Under the pieces are notes generated by a model. It made no database searches, was not told where the DNA came from, and worked only from the letters and a program-made list of their open reading frames with translations. A stretch of 64,000 nt of DNA from Streptomyces sp. NBC_00490. Its GTDB lineage: Bacteria; Actinomycetota; Actinomycetes; Streptomycetales; Streptomycetaceae. Positions 28,035 through 36,419 of the stretch are shown here, piece by piece. The position numbers and the translations under genes were made by a program. The first letter of the stretch is position 1. Each line of letters starts with the position of its first letter. The stretch is taken from contig NZ_CP107869.1 of NCBI RefSeq assembly GCF_036013645.1, positions 9,734,001 through 9,798,000 of the forward strand, written 5' to 3'.

Positions 28035-28503
28035 GGAGTCCAGCAAGTTGGAATGATGTGGAGCAGGTAGCTGCTTCGGAGGCGTGCACACACCGAGGGC
28101 CGGCGGTATTCCAGCCCACTCCTGGCGCGTGAAGAGCAACGCGGGGGTTCGACTCCCCAACAAACAGTGCAGCTCAGCACCGCGTACAGGTAACAGTGCA
28201 CATCGCACAGCACATCACCACGTGCAGATCCGAGGCGGCGAGGGCGGGTTCGGGGCTTTCCACATCGCAGCACCATAGGGCGACCGGTATAAGGATGGTT
28301 GTCGCGCAAAGCCAGTTCGCTACATGTGGAACGGAAGCTCGAGTATCAGCTGCCCTCGCTGCTCCGGCGCGGCTATACCGAAATCGGTGCCAGGGGGTTC
28401 GGGCCCGAAGGAGGCCGCCTCCCTGGCGCCGCACCGCATTCCGCACTGGGCGTCATGCCCGCCGCGCCCCCTGCGAGGATGCGCAGCCTATCCAGAACGG
28501 AGG
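28035..28503. other. Gene-free interval
   Basis: Nothing coding is supported. It contains one isolated tRNA T-arm-like sequence (28143-28157), without a cloverleaf around it. Confidence 0.5.
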
Positions 28504-28872
28504 TCAGACCTGCCAGTCCAGTTGCGGCTCGGGGACGCCGACGGAGCGTCCGTATTGCTGAGCTTCGCTGCGGCCCTCTGCCTGCCCGCGGGGGTAGCGG
28601 AAGACCTTGTTGGCAAAGATCACGAACGTATCGTCAGCGGTGTGGAAGTCGGTGTACCAACCTCCGGATGAGGCGAGGCAGGAAGCGAGCTGATCCGCGA
28701 GCCGCTGGGCGTCGGACTCCTCGGCGGAAAATTCCAGGAGTGTCCAGTGCCGTGGCTGCTGATCCCCGGGGTCTGTCATCTCGACCCGCGACAATTTGGT
28801 GATCTGCAGAGGAATCCCAGTCAGCTGGGCTCCGACTCGTAGGCTCTCGGCGATCAGTACGCCTTGCAGCAT
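28504..28872 (-). CDS. Hypothetical protein with repeat-flanked ribosome site
   Basis: A 122-residue soluble protein, MLQGVLIAESLRVGAQLTG. It reads alternating strands and helices (HWTLLEFSAEESDAQRLADQLASCL, GGWYTDFHTADDTFVIFANKVFRYPRG), resembling small conserved actinobacterial proteins with a ferredoxin-like fold; no motif seen. The ATG at 28872 follows AAGGAGG by 6 bases. Immediately upstream of that site, the leader consists of CACCAA hexamer repeats, so translation might be tunable by repeat number. Confidence 0.68.
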   Translation of the reverse strand: MLQGVLIAESLRVGAQLTGIPLQITKLSRVEMTDPGDQQPRHWTLLEFSAEESDAQRLADQLASCLASSGGWYTDFHTADDTFVIFANKVFRYPRGQAEGRSEAQQYGRSVGVPEPQLDWQV

Positions 28873-28882
28873 CCGACCCTCC

Positions 28883-28915
28883 TTGGTGTTGGTGTTGGTG
28901 TTGGTGTTGGTGTTG
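28883..28915. repeat. Hexanucleotide tandem repeat (TTGGTG)5
   Basis: Five perfect copies of TTGGTG plus TTG. On the minus strand it reads CACCAA repeats that run directly into the AAGGAGG ribosome site of the gene ending at 28504. Confidence 0.9.
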
Positions 28916-29156
28916 TGAGACTAACTTCCTTTCCTGGGGCGCTCGTTGGTCGTAGCTGGGGCCGGTGATGTTGACTGCTCTGGGGCTGGGCTCCGTCCAC
29001 TACGGCGGCCAGGGCGACCACGCGCCCATCGTGCCGGATCAGCTCGCGTCCCTCTGGACCGAGCCGAGCAGACGGGTGCGCAGTGCGCACGCCGAACCTT
29101 CCGTCGTTCGTACTCGTCCCCGCTGAGGGCGTGCCGACGTTCCTGCGCGCGGGTCG

Positions 29157-30314
29157 TCATACGGTGGCGGTCGGCGGGATCCACCGGTGGGTACGGGGCA
29201 CGGCGCTGGTGATGCCGTAGTCCTCCTTGAGAGTTTCGGGGATCGCGTAGTGCATGACGCGTCCCCGGGTGAGAGAGGACAGCTCAAGGACTGTGGTGAG
29301 GTGGCCGAGGCGGTCCAGTGCCCAGGCGCCGAGCGGGGAGCGGTCCTCGATGGTCTCCAGGACGCCGAGGAGATGGGGTACGGCCTTGACGAGGGTGTCC
29401 CATGACGTGCGCGGGACGTGGAGCCAGTCGGCGCAGGTGTCGCCGACGAGGTGACGGATCAGGGCGGAGACGATCGGGTCGAAGAAGGTGCCGGGTACCA
29501 CCTCCTCGTAGAGGTCGATCAGCTGCCGGGTCAGATGGGTGCCCTCCTCGGAGGGCCCCATGTGCCGGAGCATGTACAGGTCGAGGAACTGGCGGGCCTC
29601 GTCGAGGGTCTCGGGAACGGCATCCTGGTCCACGCCGAGCATGGCGCCGACGACGCGCCAGGCGTAGTAGTAGGCGTCCGCGCCCTCCGTCGACATGTGG
29701 ATGCCCAGGCGGTGCAGGCTGTCCAGGACGAGCAGGGAGAAGAACATCTGCCCGCCGATCATGTCCTCCTGGCAGATCGGCGTTCCGTGGGCCGCGGTGT
29801 CCCAGCGGTTCTCGCGGGTGAGGTGGTGGCGGATGGAGGCGTGCAGGAGGCGGACCTTCTGGGCGGCCGGGATGAAGCGGCTGCCGGCCTCGAACGCGTC
29901 GGGCTGCATCAGATGGACGGTGAACTGACCCGTCTCCGCCATCCGTTTGGACGGGTACTTCAGGCCGTGGGAGGCCGACAGCAGCTTCGCCACGTGCGGG
30001 ACGAGGTAGCAGGCGGGCATGGAGGCGAAGGACAACGCGGTGGAGATGTGCACGTTGTTGTCGATGAAGAACAGCCGGGCCCTCTCCATCTCCGCCCAGT
30101 CCACCCAGGCCGGCGGGGTGCGGGTGGCTTCCAGGTACTCGCGCGCGACGTCGGGCAGTCCTTCCGGCAGGGGCGCGCCGGCGGTGGAGACGTAGCGCAT
30201 CAGGGTGTTGAACTTGCCCACCTCCCCGCGCTCGAAGAGCTCGGCGACGGTTCGGTCGGCGAGCTCGTCTCCGGTCTGCCGCAGGGTGTCCAGCGATGCG
30301 TCGGTGTAGATCAT
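29157..30314 (-). CDS. Oxygenase of the MpaB/DUF2236 (latex-clearing-protein-like) family
   Basis: A 385-residue protein without signal peptide. It carries blocks that look like the DUF2236/MpaB/Lcp family: FNTLMRYVSTAGAPLPEGLPDV, MERARLFFIDNNVHISTALSFASMP, LKYPSKRMAETGQFTVHLM, and RLLHASIRHHLTRENRW, where basic and His residues of Lcp contact heme b. MpaB cleaves a prenyl side chain and Lcp cleaves polyisoprene, so an oxidative step on an isoprenoid is the natural expectation. It is the third gene of an operon behind a polyprenyl synthase, about 100 bases downstream of its stop. Whether heme ligation is intact needs structural alignment. Confidence 0.78.
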   Translation of the reverse strand: MIYTDASLDTLRQTGDELADRTVAELFERGEVGKFNTLMRYVSTAGAPLPEGLPDVAREYLEATRTPPAWVDWAEMERARLFFIDNNVHISTALSFASMPACYLVPHVAKLLSASHGLKYPSKRMAETGQFTVHLMQPDAFEAGSRFIPAAQKVRLLHASIRHHLTRENRWDTAAHGTPICQEDMIGGQMFFSLLVLDSLHRLGIHMSTEGADAYYYAWRVVGAMLGVDQDAVPETLDEARQFLDLYMLRHMGPSEEGTHLTRQLIDLYEEVVPGTFFDPIVSALIRHLVGDTCADWLHVPRTSWDTLVKAVPHLLGVLETIEDRSPLGAWALDRLGHLTTVLELSSLTRGRVMHYAIPETLKEDYGITSAVPRTHRWIPPTATV

Positions 30315-30413
30315 GGCGGGGGTTCCTTGTCTTCGTCGAGATCGTCCGCGACGGGCGGTAGGGCCGGCAGCCCGGGACGGGGCGGCGCGGGCTTGCCTCA
30401 CCTGGGTGCGGGG

Positions 30414-31469
30414 TCAGGACAGGCGTACTGCCGCGGAATGCGCCAGCGCGGTCAGTCCGGTGGCGGCGTGCGCCGGTAGATCCAGTTCGTGGAGGGCACC
30501 GAGAGCCTCCTCGACCCGTGCCCTGATCATGTCCTCGACGCGGTCGGGCGCCCTCAGCCGGCACATCACCTCGCGCACCGCGTCCAGCCCGTCGCCGTCC
30601 AGGTCGCCCCGGCCCAGCAGGGAGTTCAACAGGTCGCGCTCGGAGTCGTCGGCGAGGCGCCAGGTCTCCGCCAGGAGCGCCGTGGGCCGATGGCCGCGTA
30701 CATCGTCGGCATTGGCCTTGCCGGTGTGCGAGGGGTCTCCGAACAGCCCGAGCAGATCGTCACGGAGCTGGAACGCCTCGCCCAGCGGCAGCCCGTACGC
30801 GGAGTAGCCCTCGCGCAGCCGGGTGCCCGCCCCGGCCAGGGCACCGCCGATCAACAGAGGCTGTTCGACGGTGTACTTGGCCGTCTTGTACCGGATCACC
30901 TTCAGCGACGTCTCGGTGTCCGGGCCCGATCCGGTGCGCAGGATCTCCAGACACTCGCCCGCGATCAGCTCACGGGCCATCACCGCCCACAACGGGCGGG
31001 CTCGGGCGAGATACGCGGCGGGCAGACCGCTGGTGGCGAACAACTGCCCGGCCAGCGCCATCAGCAGGTCCCCCACCAGCATCGCCAGCGACCGCGCGGC
31101 GGTGTCCGCGTCCGGACGCGCCGCTACGGCCCCGCGCAGGGCGACATGGGTGGTGGGTCGCCCGTGCCGCAGCGGACTGTCGTCGATGAGGTCGTCGTGC
31201 ACGACCGCCGCGGCATGCACCAACTCCATGGAGGCCGCCGCCCGCACCAGCGCGTCACTGTCCGGCTGTCCCACCGCACGCCAGCCCCAGTAGCAGAACG
31301 CCGCCCGCAGCCGCTTGCCGTCCGCGACCGCCGCCTCCAGCCTCTCGGCGACCGTGCCGAGTATCGGATCGATCGCCGCGAACTCGTCGGCCTCCCGGGC
31401 GACGAACTGCCGCAGCACCTCGTCCACTCGGACCTTGAAGACCGACCATTCCCACCGCTCAGACGCCAC
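30414..31469 (-). CDS. Polyprenyl diphosphate synthase (IspA/IdsA type)
   Basis: A 351-residue enzyme. The first aspartate-rich motif is HDDLIDDSPLRHGRPTTH (DDLIDD at about 92-97) and the second is LRDDLLGLFGD (about 237-245); GKRLRAAFCYWGW and RYKTAKYTVEQPLLIGGAL are also typical. It condenses isopentenyl diphosphate with allylic diphosphates; chain length cannot be read with certainty. The GTG start at 31469 overlaps the end of the upstream small gene by 11 bases, so translation is coupled. It presumably supplies the substrate of the neighbouring MpaB-like oxygenase. Confidence 0.92.
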   Translation of the reverse strand: MASERWEWSVFKVRVDEVLRQFVAREADEFAAIDPILGTVAERLEAAVADGKRLRAAFCYWGWRAVGQPDSDALVRAAASMELVHAAAVVHDDLIDDSPLRHGRPTTHVALRGAVAARPDADTAARSLAMLVGDLLMALAGQLFATSGLPAAYLARARPLWAVMARELIAGECLEILRTGSGPDTETSLKVIRYKTAKYTVEQPLLIGGALAGAGTRLREGYSAYGLPLGEAFQLRDDLLGLFGDPSHTGKANADDVRGHRPTALLAETWRLADDSERDLLNSLLGRGDLDGDGLDAVREVMCRLRAPDRVEDMIRARVEEALGALHELDLPAHAATGLTALAHSAAVRLS

Positions 31470-31737
31470 CGGCGGCCTTCCTGGCCAGGACGCGCCGGGC
31501 GAGGATCTCCAAGTGCGGCGGGGGTGCGGCCGCGTACCTGTCCAGCACCAGACGTCCCCGCGCCGCGAGTTCGTTCTCGGCGTCCGCAGCCAACTCCGCG
31601 GCGTCGGACCGGCGCAGCAGCCCACGCACTGTCCCCAGGACCGAACCCACCGTGCTCACCGCCAGATCGGCCAGTCCGGCAGCCAGTAACAGCGTCTGCC
31701 CGTCCAACCCTGCGCGCCGTCCCGCTTCTTGCGTCAC
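31459..31737 (-). CDS. Small protein upstream of the polyprenyl synthase
   Basis: A 92-residue protein from GTG 31737 (TQEAGRRAGLDGQTLLLAAG). Moderately hydrophobic N-terminal helix (LLLAAGLADLAVSTVGSVLGTVRGLL) followed by a charged helical part (AAELAADAENELAARGRLVLDRYAAA). It overlaps the next gene by 11 bases, so it is first in a three-gene operon. Possibly membrane-associated; function unknown. A longer frame starting at 31848 is rejected because its extra residues look non-coding. Confidence 0.65.
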   Translation of the reverse strand: MTQEAGRRAGLDGQTLLLAAGLADLAVSTVGSVLGTVRGLLRRSDAAELAADAENELAARGRLVLDRYAAAPPPHLEILARRVLARKAAGGV

Positions 31738-31859
31738 ACCATCTCCCTCACCCGTCGTACATCCCGGCAGCCCGGGCGCACACCGCCCTTCCGAGCATCG
31801 CGTCCGACCGGGGGTGCCAGCGGAAGAACTCACGATCGAGTGATCCATCCGCTCGACCG

Positions 31860-32053
31860 TGCGGATCGTGGATGCTGCCGTCCCAGATCAGCTGTCCAGG
31901 CTGCTCTGCGCAGCAGGCCGAGCGGCTGCGGACCGTCACGGCGCTAGGAAGAACGTGGGCTTCCTGGACGCGGCCCACTTCAGCAAGGGGTGCAATCGAG
32001 CGTACGGAATCTCGCCTCGGGCCTGGCGCGATCAGAACCACCCCTCCAGTTGA
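31860..32053 (+). pseudogene. C-terminal remnant of an AraC-family regulator
   Basis: The frame ends VGFLDAAHFSKGCNRAYG then ISPRAWRDQ, which is the second helix-turn-helix and signature of AraC/XylS regulators (family form: GFxDxxxFxRxFRxxYGxSPxxxR). Nothing else of the roughly 300-residue protein is present upstream, so it is a fragment. Confidence 0.7.
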
Positions 32054-32113
32054 TGGTCTCCGCGCGGCCGCTTTTCGCGTGACCGGCCCTGGCGCTGGGT
32101 CCGTCCCGTCCGC

Positions 32114-32722
32114 TCAGTCGCGGCGCGGCACGGATTCGCTCCTTCCGACCCCAGCGGCGAGCAGGGCGAAGCCCAGTGCGAAACCGAGCATTGTCCAGAC
32201 GCCGCGGGGCCAGAAGATATGGCTGTCTGTGAAGGACCAGCCGGCCACCAGGAGAACCACCGTTCCGGGAATGACTCGCGCGCCGTGTTGCGGGAAGAGT
32301 GCGACGGCTGTGGCCACGACAGCGACGAGGAGGGCGTAGGCACCGACCTGCCCTAGTGACTCACCTGTGTCGTAGAGCGGGTACTTGATCGGCCGTATGT
32401 CCCCTGTCCCGGGGGCATGCTCGACCGCGGTCCCCGCCGCGATACCGGCCACCGCGTCAAGACCGGTGTAGAAGGCCGCGTATGCGAACGCACTCGTCCA
32501 GGCCACCACCGTGGCGAAGCCCGCGAGGTCTGGTCGGGGGCGGTGCCACAGCGGGACGAGGAGGCCGAGGGCAAGCAGTGGAAAGACAGGCAGCAGCGCG
32601 ATGTGCAGATGCGTCCAGTCCGCGGCTGTCGCTCTGGACAGGCCGTGCGGGTGTGCGGCACCCGCCGCAGCCAGCACGAGGGGCGCGACCGTACCGAGGG
32701 TCATGTTCCGGATCGTCAACAC
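32114..32722 (-). CDS. Six-span membrane protein, unknown
   Basis: A 202-residue integral membrane protein with about five to six hydrophobic segments (MTLGTVAPLVLAAAGAA, LLPVFPLLALGLLVPLW, LAGFATVVAWTSAFAYAAFYTGLDAVAGIAAG, VGAYALLVAVVATAVALFP, VVLLVAGWSFTDSHIFWP, LGFALGFALLAAGV). Contains conserved-looking polar points (THLHIALLP, DSHIFWPRGVW). No family name recognised. The start is a GTG at 32722; ATG 32704 is an alternative; neither has a good ribosome site. Confidence 0.65.
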   Translation of the reverse strand: MLTIRNMTLGTVAPLVLAAAGAAHPHGLSRATAADWTHLHIALLPVFPLLALGLLVPLWHRPRPDLAGFATVVAWTSAFAYAAFYTGLDAVAGIAAGTAVEHAPGTGDIRPIKYPLYDTGESLGQVGAYALLVAVVATAVALFPQHGARVIPGTVVLLVAGWSFTDSHIFWPRGVWTMLGFALGFALLAAGVGRSESVPRRD

Positions 32723-33123
32723 ACCGTGAGCGTAGGGGCGTCAGGCTATTCGCGATGGCTGCGTAAGGGCTTCGTAAGATCTCGCGCGGTGCCGTGGAAC
32801 CGTGGCAAGCGCCGGCTGGGTGCGGCGACTCCGACGCGGCATCGGCCTCGCGGAGCCTGAACCGAGACCAGCAGAGGACCATCAACTCGGTGGAGCGCGA
32901 GGGCAAGCCGTGCCTGAGTGGCGCTCGGTCCTTCGGTGCGTTTGCGTGCTGCGGAGCGCTTGACGCGGTGTTGGCCTCGGGGTGTCGTCCCGGGCGAGGG
33001 GTGCAGATCTTACGAGAACCTGACGCGGTCGGGAAAGCCTGCCGCCCCGGGCGCCTCAAGGGCAACTCTGGTCACATCCGCCGCCGGCCCTCCCGGGCCG
33101 TCCAGCTACTTACGGAGTGACGC
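32723..33123. other. Gene-free interval
   Basis: About 400 bases before the beta-propeller gene with no supportable gene, hairpin or repeat. Confidence 0.5.
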
Positions 33124-34338
33124 ATGAGCAGGCACACCAGGCGCAGGTCCCCGTTCCAGGTCCGGCTGCTGACCGCCGGGGCCGGGATCGTCGCCACGGC
33201 GGCGGCGGTCGCGACGGTGACCGTCGCCTCGGCCCACGAGCCCGGCGGGCAGGCCGCGCAGTCGGCCAAGGCGGGGGCGGATCACGCTGTGTTCGTCCAG
33301 GGCAACGAACTCGACGGCAACACCATCCACGTCTTCAAGCGCGGCGAGAACGGCGCTCTGAGCGCGGCCGGCGACTACGCCACCGGCGGCTCGGGGGGCG
33401 ACCAGGTCGATGCCCCCACCGATTCCCTCGCCTCTCAGGGCTCCCTCGTCTACAACGATCTCTCGGGGCTGCTGTTGGCGGTCAACGCGGGCAGCGGCAC
33501 CGTGACCTCCTTCCAGGTCCACGGGCAGAAGCTGACGCACCGCCAGGTTCTGGATTCCGGCGGGGACTTCCCGTCCTCCATCACGGTGCACGGCAGTCTC
33601 GCCTACGTCATGAACGCGGGCGGTGAAGGCAGCATCCAGGGCTTCAGGGTGACGGCCAAGGGGCTCAAGCCGCTCGATGGCTCGCACCGCTCCCTGGGTC
33701 TGGACAACGGCACGGTGCCGTTGTTCAGCAGCTCGCCCGGCCAGGTCGCCTTCACCCCGGGCGGCCGGGCCCTGGCGGTGACCACGAAGTCCGCCAACAC
33801 CATCGAGGTCTTTCCGATGCGGCCGGACGGACGCCCCGCGCACCGGGCGACGGTCAACGACTCCGCCGGCGGTGTGCCGTTCGCGATCACCTTCGACGGG
33901 AGCGGGCGGATGCTGGTGGCCGAGGCCGAGAAGTCGACGGTCAGCACGTACAAGGTGCGCGCCGACGGACGACTCAAGGTGGTCCAGCGGCCGCTGGCCA
34001 ATGGTCAGGACACGCTGTGCTGGCTGGAGCGAGCCGGAGACTTCTTCTTCGGCGGCAACACCGGTAACTCGACCGTCACCGGCTACCGCACCGACTCCCG
34101 CGGCAGGCTCGCGCTCACCAACGACGTCGGGGTCGCCGCGCCCCCGTCGGCCAAGTCGCAGGGGGTCATTGATCTGGCGGTGACTGACGACGAGAAGTTC
34201 CTATACGTGCAGAACGCGGTCTCCGGCACGGTCGACGGTTTCCGCATCGGACACGACGGATCTCTGGCCAAGATCACCACCGTCACGGGACTGCCCGCCT
34301 TCGCCGAGTCCGGTATGGAGGGCATCGCCGCGGTGTAA
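33124..34338 (+). CDS. Secreted beta-propeller (lactonase-family) protein
   Basis: A 404-residue protein with a signal peptide (basic MSRHTRRRSPFQVR, hydrophobic LLTAGAGIVATAAAVATVTV, cleavage near ASA-H). The mature part is a series of WD-like blade repeats of the 6-phosphogluconolactonase/YVTN type: AVFVQGNELDGNTIHVFKRGENG, AVNAGSGTVTSFQVHG, YVMNAGGEGSIQGFRV, ALAVTTKSANTIEVFPMR, YVQNAVSGTVDGFRIGHDG. Extracellular; a lactonase activity is not proven because secreted members often lack assigned substrates. Monocistronic, convergent with the VOC/ArsR operon. Confidence 0.85.
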   Translation: MSRHTRRRSPFQVRLLTAGAGIVATAAAVATVTVASAHEPGGQAAQSAKAGADHAVFVQGNELDGNTIHVFKRGENGALSAAGDYATGGSGGDQVDAPTDSLASQGSLVYNDLSGLLLAVNAGSGTVTSFQVHGQKLTHRQVLDSGGDFPSSITVHGSLAYVMNAGGEGSIQGFRVTAKGLKPLDGSHRSLGLDNGTVPLFSSSPGQVAFTPGGRALAVTTKSANTIEVFPMRPDGRPAHRATVNDSAGGVPFAITFDGSGRMLVAEAEKSTVSTYKVRADGRLKVVQRPLANGQDTLCWLERAGDFFFGGNTGNSTVTGYRTDSRGRLALTNDVGVAAPPSAKSQGVIDLAVTDDEKFLYVQNAVSGTVDGFRIGHDGSLAKITTVTGLPAFAESGMEGIAAV

Positions 34339-34359
34339 GGAAAGCGGCCACCGCGGCCC

Positions 34360-34388
34360 GACGCCCGGGACATCCCGTCCGGGGCGTC
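34360..34388. terminator. Hairpin between convergent genes
   Basis: A 12-bp stem with one mismatch (GACGCCCGGGAC with GTCCGGGGCGTC) and a short loop, 20 bases past the beta-propeller stop codon. Confidence 0.6.
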
Positions 34389-34471
34389 ACGCGTGTGGAC
34401 GTCCGTGCTGAGGGTGCCCGACGGGGGCGCCGCGGCGGACGAAGGGAAGGAGCGGTCAGCGTCGCGACCGG

Positions 34472-34876
34472 TCAGGGACTGGCCGGCGAGGTGGGCCGGT
34501 CGGCGGGCTGGAACAGCTCGATGAGGTTGCCCGCCGGGTCGGCCAGCAGGATCTGGCGTCCGCCGGGACCGGAGACAACCTCGCTGCGGAAGGAGAGACC
34601 GGCGTTGCGCAGTCGAGCGATCTCGGCATCGAGGTCGTCGTACGTGAGGTGGATGCGATTGCCGCCCGCGACGGCAAGTTCCTTCGGGGTGACGCGGGTG
34701 CCCGAACTCGCCCCGCCCGACAGCAGCAGCCGCAGGCGGCCGCGGACCACGTCGGCGAAGGCGGGGACGGCGCTGGAGTGCAGGGTGAAACCGAGGTGGG
34801 CGGTGTAGAAGTCGATGGCGGCCTGCACGTCATCGACGAGGTAGCGGACACTGACGTATTCGTCGTGAGTGGTCAT
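34472..34876 (-). CDS. VOC-superfamily (glyoxalase/bleomycin-resistance-like) protein
   Basis: A 134-residue protein with two beta-alpha-beta-beta-beta modules: VRYLVDDVQAAIDFYTAHLGFTLH and RIHLTYDDLDAEIARLRNAGLSF ... LLADPAGNLIELFQPA, ending with the metal-ligand-type Glu (NLIELF). Its ATG overlaps the stop of the upstream ArsR-phosphatase gene (ATGA, 34873-34876), so it is translationally coupled to it. In arsenic loci VOC proteins can be C-As lyases (ArsI) or As(V)-sugar related; the Cys pair of ArsI is not seen, so the substrate is open. Confidence 0.85.
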   Translation of the reverse strand: MTTHDEYVSVRYLVDDVQAAIDFYTAHLGFTLHSSAVPAFADVVRGRLRLLLSGGASSGTRVTPKELAVAGGNRIHLTYDDLDAEIARLRNAGLSFRSEVVSGPGGRQILLADPAGNLIELFQPADRPTSPASP

Positions 34877-35670
34877 GGCTCGGACCTCGTAACGGTCTCG
34901 GGGGTCTTCAGGACCGGCATCAGGTGCTTGATGCGGGTGTCGATGTCTGCCGCCGTGTGCTGAAAGGCCGCATAGCCGGCCTGGCCTGTGTCACCGCCGG
35001 CGCCCGGGTCGGCCATGCTCCAGTGGACGTGCCGTGAGCCGAACTCCGGGCAGACTTCACGGGCTTTGTCGCACAAGGTGATCACGTGGTCGAAGCGGCG
35101 GCCGACCAGATCGTCCACGTGCTGGGTGCGGCGGCCGGACAGGTCGATGCCGAACGATTCGCGCAGCACCTGGACAGCGTGTGGGTGTACCTGGGGCTTG
35201 GGACTGGTGCCGGCGCTGGCGGCGGTTATGCGGCCGGCGGTGTGGTGGTGCAGCAGGGCTGCGGCGATCGGCGAGCGGGCACTGTTGCCGGTGCACACGA
35301 AGAGCACTGCAACACGGCGGGTACGCGAGTGGACGACCGGACGGCCCGGTGGGGAGGGGAGCTGGCGCAACGACGGATGCAGGGCGGAACCGCTGGCCGC
35401 CAGTGCTTCGGCGCAACGCTCCAGGTCCAGGCGGTAGTAGCTGTCCCGCCCGTCGAAGCTGCTGCGCCTGGCCGTGACCAGTCCGCCGCCGCGTAGCAGC
35501 CGCAGGTGATACGAGACCAGGTTCTGCGGCTCCCCGACGCGTTCCACCAGTTCACGGACCCGCAGGTCGCCGTCGCCGAGTTCGGTCAGCAGCCGCCAGC
35601 GCAGCGGATGCGCAGCCAGCCGGACGAACTCCGGCGGCGCTGCGGTCGCATCCGTGGACCGGGATCCCAT
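34873..35670 (-). CDS. ArsR-family repressor fused to arsenate-reductase-type (LMW-PTP) domain
   Basis: A 265-residue fusion. Residues about 15-90 are an ArsR winged helix (FVRLAAHPLRWRLLTELGDGDLRVRELVERVGEPQNLVSYHLRLLRGGGLV). Residues about 120-255 are a low-molecular-weight phosphatase/ArsC-like domain with the catalytic P-loop VCTGNSARSPIA and the downstream DHVITLCDKAREVCPEF and HWSMADPG. The product probably senses arsenic (or another ligand) and reduces or dephosphorylates. I take the ATG at 35670: earlier ATGs at 35685/35688 lie inside the predicted operator. It is the first gene of a two-gene operon with the VOC gene. No ACR3/ArsB pump is next to it. Confidence 0.88.
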   Translation of the reverse strand: MGSRSTDATAAPPEFVRLAAHPLRWRLLTELGDGDLRVRELVERVGEPQNLVSYHLRLLRGGGLVTARRSSFDGRDSYYRLDLERCAEALAASGSALHPSLRQLPSPPGRPVVHSRTRRVAVLFVCTGNSARSPIAAALLHHHTAGRITAASAGTSPKPQVHPHAVQVLRESFGIDLSGRRTQHVDDLVGRRFDHVITLCDKAREVCPEFGSRHVHWSMADPGAGGDTGQAGYAAFQHTAADIDTRIKHLMPVLKTPETVTRSEP

Positions 35671-35682
35671 ACGTCGAAAATA

Positions 35683-35700
35683 CATCAAGGCAGATTGATG
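35683..35700. promoter_or_regulatory. ArsR-type operator
   Basis: CATCAAGGCAGATTGATG has perfect 6-bp arms with 6-bp spacing (ATCAA-N6-TTGAT, the common ArsR half-site pattern). It is 13 bases upstream of the ArsR fusion gene's start, fitting autorepression. Confidence 0.65.
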
Positions 35701-36050
35701 GACCAGTCGACTGTCCCCACCCCGGCCCTGAGCGCAGCCACACGGCCGGTTTGGCTACAGCACTCGGCGGAACGCCACCGCCTGTTCGGGCAAGACGCTT
35801 TGCCGTCTGACGGGGAGGGCGAGCGGGTGACCTGCCAGCGGCGTCACCAGCACACAGCGGGCCACCGGCATTCGCTGAGGGGCCTGGCGGTGATCCGAGT
35901 GCGCTTCAGCCCGGCCGACTGCCGCACCGGCCTCCACCTGCGTCACCGCGTATCAGCTCGCCGAAGGCCGCGGCGCGGTGTCCCTGCGCCACCGCCCCGA
36001 GCACGAAGCCGTCCAGGCGGCCCGCGCCAGGCGGCAGAGCGACGCTTGAA
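35698..36050 (+). pseudogene. Possible decayed small gene divergent from the ArsR fusion
   Basis: The ATG inside the ArsR operator opens MDQSTVPTPALSAATRPVWL and QHSAERHRLFGQDALPSDGE, which looks coding for about 45 residues and then loses its character; a second piece in another frame (YQLAEGRGAVSLRHRPEHEA, ending near 36050) may be its C-terminus. Family not recognised. Bases 36051-36303 hold nothing clear. Confidence 0.3.
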
Positions 36051-36306
36051 GGGGCCGCCACGGTGCTGCGGCCTGCGCAGATCCCGCTGCCGCGGCCTTG
36101 CCCGGACGAGTCTCCGACACCACCTCACCGGCGCTTCCCCGGATCAGGATGGGCGAGCGGGATGCGGTGCTGCGGGCGCGAAGGTCGTCCGGGCCCGTCG
36201 GAGCGACGACCGGGGGAGGCCGTAGTGGAGCCCCTGCTCCTGCACCGCCACTGTGCCCGGTCACTTATCTCGCCGTAGAGCTCAAAGAAATCTGTTCTGG
36301 CTGGAG

Positions 36307-36336
36307 TAGACATTCGGTGGTGGATCTGGCTATGGT
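36307..36336 (+). promoter_or_regulatory. Predicted housekeeping promoter of leader copy B
   Basis: TAGACA (36307-36312), 18-bp spacer, TATGGT (36331-36336), followed by the conserved TTCTCTCGTAG start region. Confidence 0.5.
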
Positions 36337-36389
36337 TTCTCTCGTAGCCCAGAGAGACAGCAGGGCCCGGCAGACACGAACTGCCAGGC

Positions 36390-36419
36390 AGTAGTACGTA
36401 GTTGAGTAGTACGTAGTTG
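36390..36419 (+). repeat. Tandem 15-bp repeat in leader copy B
   Basis: AGTAGTACGTAGTTG occurs twice in direct succession (36390-36404 and 36405-36419). Copy A has only degenerate GCAGTAC motifs at this place. Confidence 0.85.

Noticed and set aside
28141..28160. tRNA T-arm-like sequence (GGGGGTTCGACTCCCC)
   Set aside because: No acceptor, D-arm or anticodon arm could be fitted around it on either strand, and no tmRNA 5' half is present; at most a tRNA-end fragment.
28883..28915. CRISPR-like repeat
   Set aside because: The units are six bases long and contiguous, without spacers; it is a simple tandem repeat.
31459..31848. Longer version of the small gene in front of the prenyl synthase
   Set aside because: The first 37 residues look like non-coding translation; the GTG at 31737 gives a cleaner protein.
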